From: Stomoxys calcitrans
Lineage: Eukaryota; Arthropoda; Insecta; Diptera; Muscidae
Assembly: GCF_963082655.1 (NCBI RefSeq)
Contig: NC_081554.1
Location: forward strand, 120,603,869 to 120,667,868
Length of the DNA stretch: 64,000 bases
Direction of reading: 5' to 3'
Notes under the pieces: model-generated
Database searches by the model: none
The model's input: the letters and a program-made list of their open reading frames with translations, nothing else
What the model was told of the DNA's origin: nothing
Shown here: one piece after another, positions 54,550 to 64,000 of the stretch
Layout of the letters: each line of letters begins with the position of its first letter
Numbering within the stretch: position 1 is the first letter of the stretch
Program-made: the position numbers and the translations under genes

Positions 54550-57350
54550 TCTACCTATTACGAAAAAATTTTAAAGTCTTTTGGAGTAGGCTAGAAATAG
54601 ACTCCAAAAACTCAACATCTGCGGTGGTGGCGTCAAACCGTAGCATGTTGTCCTCCGCTCCTAAAGGTGTGGATGCCTTGGCACCTGTAGTCGAGAGTAA
54701 TGCTTCAAGCGCACAACTAGTCGCCAGACTAATTAATGAGGAACAGATGGATAAACCAGAGGGATGCACAGTTCGTCCCCAGCCTTCAAGTAAAGGTGGT
54801 GTTTCTGACTCAGACAGCGACGGTGTCAATGAAACAGTCATCGCAGCCGAATCGAGAGATGAGGGCATCGGGATGATGGCAGAAGTAAGTGATGGCATTG
54901 CTAAGCTCACATGCAGACCGAGAAAGCGATCCGGTGCACGACGAAGGAGTATCTACCAACAGCGACAAGAGTCTCAATGCAACCCGACGAACAGGGAGCC
55001 AATGATGGTACCATCACCTACTCCCAAGAAGCCCATTTACTTAGGATGTGGAAGGCTAATATAGGCAAAGATCCTAGTACTGAAACATCAGGTAGTTAAG
55101 GGAATTGAAACCCAATACAGGTTAATGAACAAGGACCCGACGATTGAACCATTACCGACTTTATAATGAGTAGGAAGACTAAACTAGGCAAAGAACCTAA
55201 AACGATGACATCAGACAGTGCAGTGACAGGAAAGTTAATGCAGTCTAAAGAGCAGGGAGCAGACGATGAGATCCCAAGATGCCCATTTACTGGAGGACCA
55301 ATGATTGAGGTAATCCAGATAAACCTCCACCGGAAAGAGACTGCTACACACGCTCTGATGGAGAAAATCAGCAAGGGCAAGATTCATATTGCCTTAATTC
55401 AGGAGCCATGGACGACCCGGAATAAAGTTTCTGGAATGGTACTCGTCCGAGGACCTGCGTTATTTGTCATAAGAATTTGAATTATATATTTTCCCCAGAG
55501 TTGTCAACGTCGGATGCAACAGTGGTGAGACAGGGAGACGGTGGAGCATACCTGGCATCACTTAATCTGCCTTTCGACTATCTGACACCACCACCCACGT
55601 CGGAGCTGGAACGGCTGGTGAGGAAAGCAAAACAGACAGGAAACGAGGTACTAATAGGGTGCGATGCGAACTCTCGCCACATTTCGTGGGGTAGTACCAA
55701 CACTAATAAGCGGAGCAAAGCCCTGGCTGAGTTCTTGAATACTAACGACCTAATAACACTTAATATTGGTAACACTACTACCTTTGTTAATAGGATTAGG
55801 GAGGAGGTATTAGATGTGACGATATGTTCAGAAAATCTAATCGATGAGGTTCAGGATTGGAGGGTCTCCATGCAACACTCTTTCTCTGACCATCGCTACA
55901 TTACGTTTATAATAGCACGGACAGGATGCTATTTTAAACCTATTCAGAAGAAGACTTGGCCAAGATAATTTAGGTTGTCCAAGTATAGAAGACATTGGCG
56001 ACAATGTCAACAGGATAACAACTGCGCTGGTAGAATCCTCCGAAGATTGTTGTCCTCTTCGGGAAAGGAAATCAGCCCAAGAAAAACCTTGGATTACCGG
56101 GGAGATTTGCAATATTGGGAAAGAGGTCCGCAGACTTTTTAACAGAGCACGTCGTAAAAAAACGGAAGTTTATTGGGTATTACACACGGCTCAAGGAATA
56201 CAATAAGATTACCCGAGCGGCAAAACGTGCCACCTGAAGCTTTTCTGCGAACAGGTCGATAACGCCGCCAAGATAAAAAGTTTCTCTCAAAAACCATTGT
56301 CCAAACTGAAACTTAAGTAGACGACGTGGGAGTGAGAGCAGAGATAACGGAGGACATGTCGAGGTTTTTGATGATAACCCATTTTCCACAGGATACGACG
56401 GGACTCACGGAGACACCGGAATGTTGGAATAATGACGTTGATAGAAGTTTTATAATTTCGGAATTTATGGTGAAGGAATCCTTGAGGAGCTTCAAACCAT
56501 TTAAATCACCCGGACTTGATGGGATATTTCCGGCGTTACTACAGAAAGAGGCAGACTATCAGGCGCCTCATCTGGCCAAAATGTTCACAGCGTGCCTAGG
56601 ACTTTCATATACTCCGAAAGCCAGGCAGGAGGCAAGGCTGGTGTTTATACCAATGCTCGGCAAGGCAAGTTATGCGACATCAAAGGCCTACAGACCCATA
56701 AGCTTTACGTCCTTTCTATTTAAAACTATGGAATGTGTTGTGAACACCATGATAAAGAGTAGGACATCCAGCGAACTGCTCAAATACAAACAGCATGCCT
56801 ATGGAAGGTCGGTGGAGACTGCCCTGCACGAGGTTGTGCATAAAATAGAAGAATCCTTTGATGCCAAAACGTACACACTGGCGATATGCATTGACATCGA
56901 GGGGGCTTTTAACAATGTGCGGACCGACACAATGATCTAATCCTTAGACCAGTACTGGGTGAACTCGGTCCTTAGAGACTGGATACACTCCAAGCTAAGG
57001 AACAGGTGCCCTATGGCATAAATATAGGGGAGAAAGTGGCACAGGGCATGCCACAGGGGGGCATTTTATCGACACTCCTATGGGTGGCCACCATAAATCA
57101 CCTATTACGCATGCTGACTGAGGAGGGATTTGATCCCGTATGCTACGCAGACGAAGTTATAATACTTCTAAGGGGTAAGGATCCGAACCAGCTATGCAAA
57201 AGGGCTGAAAGGGTATTGCATATGGCATATGACTGGGCTAGACCCAGAGGTCTCAATGTTAGCCCAGAGAAAACTGAGTTATTTGCGCCTTTAAAAAACC
57301 AATGGCCATCAGCGCCACTTGACAAGCATCCCCTACTGCACATGTAAATG
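54550..57350 (+). pseudogene. LINE relic: ORF1, endonuclease, RT
   Basis: The longest LINE copy here. In order: ORF1-like text with acidic VSDSDSDGVNETVIAAESRD and basic RPRKRSGARRRSIYQQR (54624-55060); tandem modules (55020-55290); endonuclease start VIQINLHRKETATHAL and IHIALIQEPW (catalytic E); VLIGCDANSRHISWGSTN (catalytic D and N); and HSFSDHRYITF (catalytic H, 55880). RT text follows with FKSPGLDGIFPALLQKE, AYRPISFTSFLFKTMECVV, AICIDIEGAFNN, QGMPQGGILSTLLW and CYADEVIILL, where YADD has become YADE. At least four frame breaks. R1/LOA-like by motifs. Confidence 0.8.
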
Positions 57351-58428
57351 TGGCTACAGCAACAATAGATCCCCACGGTTGAACTCATCTAACACATTCT
57401 GAAGTCTTTCTTCAATTGTTTGAGCTTTCCAATCTTTTAACAAAGAGCCAAATAAAAAATGTAAAAAATACATTTTCCTTTCCCCCTTAAATTGAATGTA
57501 ACCGGAGTGGCTATAATAAAAATAAACGGTAAAAAAACCCTAAAGGACAAATGAGCATTAATTTATGAGAGTTTATTAGTTTCCTACCATAATCATAAAA
57601 ATGACATAACCTTTTGCTTCTCACTAATATTTTTAAATCAGAGAATCATAAAAAAGTCGTCAAAGTTTTTTCCAAAAATTATTCCAAATAAAATAAAAAC
57701 GAAGTATGTTAACTGTTCATAGGTTATGTGGCTTTTCGTGGAGGTTGTAAGACTTGATTAAAAAGAAAAAAATTTACATTTTTTCACGAAAATAAAATTT
57801 CAAATTGGTTGTGGGTGATATTTTTAATATGTAAATGGAATAAACGTTATTTTAGTCCTTGATAGGCAAAAGTTCATCCATTCGTGCAACAGGAAATAGT
57901 TTTTAAGAAAAAAAGTCATCACCCAAATGTGCATACATACTTATGAATCTACTTTTGCCTCCCTTGTTTAAATTTAGAAATTGTGTTTTTGGTTCTAGAT
58001 CTACCTAAAAAAGATAAGTAGAGGATTAACCACGTAATAAGGGTTGACAATTTCCATAAAATTATTGCAGCAAAGATAAAGTTAACACAATTGGCACTCA
58101 GGTGTTTCGTGTAACAGGTGTGGTCTGATTATAAACGCGCAACAGTTTGTTCGCTCGCATGTTACAGCATGTTGCGAAGGGCGATTTCCATTTTTATTGT
58201 ATATCTACTGAGTTGCATACTCCACATAACCACTTAGCAGGTAGTAATGGAATTCGCTCTCTGATCACTTCCTAATTGCAATTACGTATGTGGCAGTCAC
58301 TTTGTTGGTAGTAATAGATATTTTTAGTAACATTTACCATTTTCGAGACTTAAATACGACTTAATTCCAGTATATGATACGGTGCGACGCGATTTCAATT
58401 GTACAGGATTTTAAAATATAATCGCCAG
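57351..58428. other. Upstream region of the EPS8-like gene
   Basis: About 1 kb of AT-rich DNA with no transposon I can identify, in contrast with the rest of the window. The promoter and 5' UTR of the gene probably lie here or further left. CGCCAG just before the ATG could be a splice acceptor of an untranslated first exon. Confidence 0.4.
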
Positions 58429-60585
58429 ATGTCACAGTACAACCCACATAGCCACGGCAAGCTATCGAGAAAACTCAGTGAAAATATTACAGACGGTCTT
58501 GATGAAGATGACAATCGGTTGCAACAGTACCGACCGTCGAAGGCATTACAAGAGAAAAGAAGCCATGTCATGGAACATTTGGCGACTTTCACGGTGAACA
58601 GGGATGCAGGTATAGTTCATCCAATGGATGGAATGCGCCGACTTTTGCAAATGGAGAAAAACACAGGAATTTGGTCGCAAAAAATGAGGCTTTGTTTGGA
58701 CAATGGGCATGTTCTTATAACCGATTACGAGACGGGGGTAAGCAAATGCCATCGACATAAGCAAATGCGTGACCTAAAAATGCATTAATATTTCTAGGAT
58801 TTGATTGAGAAGTTTCCATCTTACCTCGTTGAGTGTCCAACTGCCTTTACTTCCGACGACGTTCTTGAATTGTACAACAATGTCTTGGTGTTTATTGTTT
58901 CAGCTGCTTCTGGTGCTCAATCCGAAATGCATATCTTTCAGGTATTTGTGTTTAATTGTCATTTTTTTTGTTTAAATAGCTCTTTAATGCGTTGTTAAAT
59001 AGTCCCAAAGCATGTCGGCTGTTGATTTAGTCCAAGAAATAAAATCGCTGCAAAGTAATGACTTACAGGCGAAAGCACCAATAATGCCTTCTAAATATCA
59101 AGCTGTTTCCACCCATTCATCCGCTAAGAAAAATACAAATATGGAATTTTATAAACACCACAGTGATGACCACAGATACCATCATAGTGCAGAAAAAGGA
59201 ACCACTATACATGGCGAACACAACGACTATGATCATAAAGAATTTGCAGTAAATGACCCGTTCGGATCAAGATGTGGTTCCCCAGATGTTGCCGGCATTG
59301 AAATGAGTACATCTCAAGGCCGAAGATTTTTCGAAGACACTTGTTCCGTGTCGAGTGAGAGATACGAAAGAGAAGTTTGTATTCTGAATAGCTGCTTTGA
59401 CGACATTGAAAAATTTATTGCACGCCTGCAACACACGGCAGCTGCTGTAAGAGAGGTAGAAAGACGAAGACATAAACATCGGGAAATCGGCGACGGTCTC
59501 ATAAATCTTCATACTCGCCCTCCAATGGAGAAAGAGTTTGTGGAAATCTTGGGGAAATTTAAGTTGTCATTTAACCTTCTTTCGAAATTAAAAACACATA
59601 TTCATGATCCAAATGCGCCCGAATTGGTTCATTTTCTCTTTACGCCTCTTGCTTTAATTGTGGAGGCGGCACGAGATACTTATAGTAAGTCCCAGCTGAC
59701 GTCAAAAGTAATCGAACCACTTTTAACGTCCGATACAATAAACTTTTTAATAAATTGTGTCAGTAGTAAGGAAACAGAACTGTGGAAATCCTTGGGGCCG
59801 TCATGGACCGTGTCCTCCGAACAATGGCATGAAAAGAATGAATTTCATAACACCACTGGATACATTGATAAACGTTTCCAAGACAATGCAGACATAAGTA
59901 ATTTCGACACAGTACTCACATTATCTCGGCCTGAAGATTCTACGAGAGATTTTGAATACTTACAGGACACTCAAAAGACATCGTCGTTTCGCCCGAATGT
60001 TTCAACAAATATGAATTATTTGCATAATGCTGCAGAAGCCACAGAGTCCGCAGGATTTCCCATGTCATCAAACAAACAATACGGTTATAATACAACTCAA
60101 AAATATTTTGAATCTGAAACTGCTGGGACGGATGCTACGGAACACGAAGAGCCAAGACCTGAGAAGAAAAATAAAGGAGAAGGTATTAAGGACATGGTGG
60201 ACACACCACAGTTACACTATTCTAATGAAAAAGCCAGCTATATGCTCCCTGAAATTGATACAATGACCGATCAATGGTTAAATATGCTTCGCAAAAAGGG
60301 CGCAAATACCGCCATGGTCTGCTATCCAAGAATGGCAAACAATGATAAAGAACTAAGCGTTTCGAAAGGGGAATACTTGGAGGTCAGTTGTAATTATTTT
60401 CTTTATTATTATCATTTTTATTTACTAATTCTTTGGCAATTCCCAAAACACAGATATTAGATGACTCTAGAAAATGGTGGAAAGCTCGCAATATGTATGG
60501 CCAGATAGGTCATGTGCCCAGCACAATCGTTGCTTCAGTTCACGGAATTCACGACAACTACAGCAATCAAAAACCATCCAATTAA
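58429..60585 (+). CDS. aru: EPS8-family adaptor (arouser-like), 4 exons, 654 aa
   Basis: Exons 58429-58737, 58798-58941, 59003-60382 and 60454-60585; introns of 60, 61 and 71 bp, all GT-AG and phase 0. An N-terminal PTB domain (about 40-170) contains RSHVMEHLATFTVNRDAGIV, TGIWSQKMRLCLDNGHVLIT and SEMHIFQ. Next are a helical segment (ILNSCFDDIEKFIARLQHTA, about 278-297) and the EPS8 core (KLSFNLLSKLKTHIHDPNAP and LVHFLFTPLALIVEAA, about 338-374), then LWKSLGPSWTVSSEQW. The C-terminal SH3 (about 589-638) has WWKARNMYGQIGHVPSTIV, with Ile where most SH3 domains have the Tyr of SNY, as in EPS8 proteins that bind PxxDY ligands. EPS8 proteins link receptor signalling to Rac and actin. The vertebrate actin-binding tail is absent; the Drosophila relative arouser affects ethanol response. 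The start is the first ATG after CGCCAG; an in-frame ATG at 58399 would add ten residues. Confidence 0.9.
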
Positions 60586-60719
60586 AAAATATTCATATTT
60601 TTATGCTTTTCTAACACACATATTTAAAATGTAATAACTCGAATATTTGGCTGAAAGCCCCATATGTAAGAATATCACTCATGTTTGATGATTCCACTCT
60701 GATTTACATAACGTAAAAT

Positions 60720-60900
60720 GTCCGCACGAATATTCCAAGATAAAGGGAGAATACTTATTTTCTTTTCCCGAATTCGTTTACCAGAACATGAGGATATATA
60801 TGGCCAGTTGGGGCACGTGCCTTAAATTATGTTGCGGAGGTTTGAACCTAACTGCAACTATAGACATTAAAATCCTTTTAATTAGGATACATATTTCATA
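60720..60900 (+). pseudogene. Decayed copy of the gene's last (SH3) exon
   Basis: GATATATATGGCCAGTTGGG then CACGTGCC parallels AATATGTATGGCCAGATAGG then TCATGTGCC in exon 4. GTTGCGGAGGTTTGAAC...CAACTATAGACATTAAAA...TTTTAATTA follows the order of the real exon's end, and AAGGGAGAATACTT mirrors the end of exon 3. The Y-G-Q-L-G-H-V-P reading stops right after P. A CAG preceded by pyrimidines at about 60783 could still act as an acceptor, so a truncated alternative 3' exon is an alternative. Confidence 0.5.
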
Positions 60901-60938
60901 TATAAATGTTATTAGTATTTTATATACTTATACATATA

Positions 60939-60944
60939 AATAAA
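60939..60944 (+). terminator. Possible polyadenylation signal
   Basis: AATAAA, about 355 bp after the stop of the EPS8-like gene, in A/T-rich sequence where chance matches are common. Confidence 0.35.
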
Positions 60945-61326
60945 CTATAAACATTTTATAAAAATTAACCTTTAACTCTATCTTTTTTCTATTACCTATT
61001 ACCATGAGAAATACATTGCATTTTCGTTACCGGTACCGTTTCGGGAAATTTCGCTTGCAGGTACGCAATGAAATTTTCTTTGCGTGACAGCGTGACATAA
61101 TAGCCATTGGTGAATTTTTTCTTGCAACTACGAATGAAAAGGTATGTTATAATAGCTCCGTGCAACATGAAATAAAGTTATTTGCAAATAAAAACGACGA
61201 ACGACAGCACATATGTACTTTCATATTCATATTTCATTTATTTTTTTAATCAGACATCACCCACCCGGGCTTTATATAGATAGATTTGAAAATTTTCAAG
61301 TTTTCATAATTCAAAAATCAATATTA
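60945..61326. other. Spacer, nothing recognised
   Basis: No gene. A purely intergenic stretch between the host gene and a MITE. Confidence 0.35.
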
Positions 61327-61532
61327 TTGGGTTGCCCAAAAAGTAATTGCGGATTTTCTAAAAGAAAATAAATGCATTTTTAATAAAACTTAGAATGAAC
61401 TTTAATCAAATAAACTTTTTTTACACTTTTTTCTAAAGCAAGCTAAAAGTAACAATTACAGAGTCACAAGCTGTGAAAAAATTTGTCAACGCCGACTATA
61501 TGAAAAATCCGCAATTACTTTTTGGGCAACAA
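61327..61532 (-). mobile_element. Mariner MITE, copy g
   Basis: Minus orientation. About 30 bp are missing in the middle (the CAGCTGATAACTGACAGAAG region), and the far end is altered (GGGCAACAAAA). Confidence 0.88.
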
Positions 61533-61739
61533 AATAAAATCTAATATAATACTATCACAAAAATAGATAACTAACAATTTTATTGAATGTAAAAAAAAAG
61601 TTTTAAAAAAATTAGTAACATTGTCTAACGCACAATTATCCGTTCAAACACCAAGAAAAAGCAGCAAATGTGAGATATCATCAGTGATGAAAACGAATTC
61701 AATTGAGTTGCCTATAAGAAATGTTTGATTAGCTTAGTT

Positions 61740-62740
61740 TGTTGACATACTGAAATGTTTTTAAAACTAGTAGGAAGAGTATTCCATAGCCTTGACAAGC
61801 GTATTACAAATGATCTTTCAAATACAACACGACTGAAAATTTCAATACGAATTTGAGAAATTGAAAGTAAGCAAAAAGATAACTGGGTTCACGGTACTCA
61901 AGGATATTGAAGAAATAATAAATAGAAAGTGCCCAAAATAATATTAAGAAAGTGCCCAAAGGACCATCCAAGTAATTGTTTCGCAAAGTATTCGTAGTCT
62001 CGTCTACAAAGATGACCGTAAACAAACCGTAGTATGCTATGGAAACACTTTTGAAGCCTAAGCAGATTAGTCCTATTGGATCCGGAATATACCTCAGCAC
62101 CATACAATATATGAGGCATCAGCAACGAATATGCCAACATATATTTTATTTGTGTGGGTAAAATAAACACCCTTATTATGTATGACGTAGTGCAATTTTC
62201 GACTTCGACTGCTGAAAATTAAAGTTAAAATTTCATTTGCAATATGTGCAAATCGAGTTGTTTGGTTTTTGTAATATATGATGCTTGCAAGTAGCTCATC
62301 TGTCAAGAAAGCAATCAACTCGATTTTGTTCATAATACCGACAAAATAAAACCTTGAATTCTCGGCAGTCGTAGTCGAATATTCAATTCGACATACATAA
62401 TAAGGGCCAACATTCAAATTGTAGAGCTTTTTAAGTATAAAGTTTAGTTTGGAGCATATATGTGCAATGTGCAAGGAAAATGCAATATCAGAATCAATTA
62501 CAATTACATAATATTGGTCGATGTGACAACATTGTTTTGAACAATAATATTTTGAGGAGAGTATTGATGACGTGAGCTACTGAATACCACGCATTTGGTT
62601 TTACCAATGTTAATTGTTAAGTTATTTGACCGAGCCCATTGACAAAATTGTCCAATATCTTCATCAAGGTTCGAGATGCAACTTTCTAACGTAGCAGAGT
62701 CAGTTGTACTTAAGCTTCTTGTGACAGTAATGAACACCAC
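61740..62740 (-). pseudogene. Jockey/CR1-like LINE relic, RT 3' part
   Basis: Minus-strand text: SLSTTDSATLESCISNLDED, FCQWARSNNLTINIGKTKCV (RT thumb), AHICSKLNFILKKLYNLNV, then, after an insertion, KYMLAYSLLMPHILYGAEVY and LLRLQKCFHSILRFVYG. The tail is EYREPSYLFAYFQFLK. The order is that of the last third of a Jockey/CR1-type RT. Frameshifts and the nested insert disable it. Confidence 0.75.
62190..62395. mobile_element. Small TIR element nested in the LINE
   Basis: Ends TTTTCGACTTCGACTGCTGA and, inverted, TCGGCAGTCGTAGTCGAATA (about 80 percent). The roughly 200 bp between has no coding. It interrupts the LINE reading between KKLYNLNV and the TNKIYVGIF-like block. Confidence 0.55.
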
Positions 62741-62759
62741 ACAGATCGGACCTCAATGT

Positions 62760-62935
62760 TTCAGCCTGTGTGGTGCTTACAGCTAGAGGTGTGCACGTGA
62801 TTCGTGAGTGCGATCCAAATCCAATCACGCTATCCTGCGCGACCTTGATTAAATTACAATAAAATTCTTCGTGTGTGAGTGAAATCATGCTCACGACACT
62901 AATCGCTACTCACGACATTCACGAAACAAAACAGA
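62760..62935. other. Possible hAT-type MITE end
   Basis: AGCTAGAGGTGTGCACGTGA resembles the TAGAGGTGTGCA termini of many insect hAT elements. GTGATTCGTGAGTGCG and TCACGACATTCACGAA are partly inverted relative to each other. No 8-bp duplication was confirmed. Confidence 0.35.
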
Positions 62936-63062
62936 AAATAACGAAAAACAACATTTTTCCCATGCTCTCAAATCATACGGTATTTTAACGTACGAATGTG
63001 TCTACTGATGAAAAAAGGTAAAGAGCAAATAAGTGGTTATGTAGGGCTGATACATTTTATAC

Positions 63063-64000
63063 ATTAACTAGCTGAACCGGGCCCGCTCCGCTGCGCCTTC
63101 TTTTACTTTATATGGAACAAAAGTTTCTTTGGAATATTTATTTTCGACAATTAAAGATATTTTAGTGAAATACCATGCTAACTTGACTAAGAGTTTAACA
63201 ATATAAGTGCCTTTATCTGAATCCCATAAAATCTCTATTGGTCTACGAATTTAAGTTTGGATGTAAGGTGCACTCCATTCTTAAAATACTTAATTTCAGC
63301 CCGATATTCTCATGATGTCTGATTTAGTGGTGTTTTCGGGGGAGAGGTTGTCCTCCAGATACTTGGCCCTGAAAAAATATCAGTATCGTGATCTTCTCTC
63401 AAATACCATTTATTTAAACCCCATATTGCCATTGGCTTAAGAGGAGTTTACAGTATGAGGCGTCCTCCAAACACATGGCCCCAAAATAGGTTATCAAATT
63501 CGTTTTCTTATCTCAAAAACCTTTCATTTGAGCCACATATTGGCATGATCGAACATTTTTTTCCCTTTGGGGGTGTTTTGGGAAAGGGATGATGCCTTTA
63601 ATACATGGTACTACATTTGGATATCAAATTCGTATTCTGCTCCCAAATATCTTTATTTGAGCCCCATATTGCGATGGTCAGTAAAAAATTGCTGTTTTTG
63701 GGGTATTTTGAGAAAGGGGTAGACCCCCAGAAAATTGGTCCCGCAAGTGGGTATCAATTCTTGCTCTACCCCCCAATACCTTTCATTTAAGCTTCACATT
63801 GACATGGTCGGTAAATATGCCCGATTAAGGGGTGTTTTGAAGATTAGGGTGGTCCCCCAAACACTAAGCCCGGAAAATATATCAGCAACGTGTCTATTCT
63901 CATATATCTATATATCATTTATTTGAACCCCATATTGCCATTGCCCACAAAATTGGATATCAAACTCGTTTTCTAATCTCATTTAAACTCCTTATTGCAA
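63063..64000 (-). mobile_element. Helitron-like end followed by family F units
   Basis: At 63068, AACTAGCTGAACCGGGCCCG then CTCCGCTGCGCC is the complement of a GC-rich hairpin followed by CTAG|T, the 3' signature of Helitrons. To its right, five or six units of about 110-180 bp carry TTCATTTGAGCCCCATATTG, then AAGGGGTGTTTTG and GACCCCCA-like phrases, to the end of the window. No replicase text. Similar units lie at 4190-4745. Confidence 0.5.

Noticed and set aside
54551..54910. 119-residue open frame on the minus strand
   Set aside because: It is antisense to the LINE ORF1 text on the plus strand.

Overview
The window looks like repeat-choked genomic DNA of a higher (calyptrate, probably muscid) fly. 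It is AT-rich, has no operons, and has one spliced host gene with short GT-AG introns. The rest is a mosaic of insect-type transposons: mariner, Tc1, a RAG1/Transib-type element, Gypsy, several LINE families, tRNA-derived SINEs and Helitron-like repeats. The organism is inferred from element types and gene family; no species marker is present.

Layout. 1-1.4 kb: decayed Ty3/Gypsy pol (minus). 2.4-3.5 kb: a dispersed repeat (family A) split by a mariner derivative with fold-back ends. 4.7-9.5 kb: a pair of roughly 490-bp inverted arms enclosing a family A element built of 153-bp tandem units, an RTE-like LINE relic and a hairpin. 9.6 kb: first of seven copies of a ~236-bp mariner MITE. 10.3-16.3 kb: an old mariner copy split by a complete 5361-bp RAG1/Transib-type transposon. 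16.4-24.5 kb: family A, family C, MITEs, a tandem duplication and a Helitron-like end. 24.7-28.5 kb: relics of LINEs, Tc1 and mariner. 28.5-34.7 kb and 36.4-44 kb: long AT-rich dispersed repeats with several resolvable nested insertions. 34.7-36.4 kb: an intact Tc1-family transposon. 45-57.3 kb: LINE fragments, family A, a MITE-split LINE ORF1. 58.4-60.6 kb: the host gene, an EPS8-family adaptor (Drosophila arouser-like), with a decayed copy of its last exon downstream. 61.3-64 kb: MITE, LINE relic, Helitron-type repeats.

The most notable item is the element at 10515-15875. Its ends read CACAGTG, the consensus heptamer of V(D)J recombination signals. It is flanked by a 5-bp duplication (CGGTG) and carries a 684-residue uninterrupted transposase. 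The RAG1 catalytic triad and CCHH zinc ligands can all be placed in it (D275, D389, E603; C405, C408, H577, H582). Unlike usual Transib elements it has 1431-bp, nearly identical terminal inverted repeats. A second potentially functional transposon is the Tc1 element at 34721-36361 (DD34E, TIRs with inner repeats), whose empty target site is preserved in a neighbouring duplicate.

Only three protein-coding genes look intact: the two transposases and the EPS8-like gene. Boundaries of the AT-rich repeats are approximate because they were read by eye.
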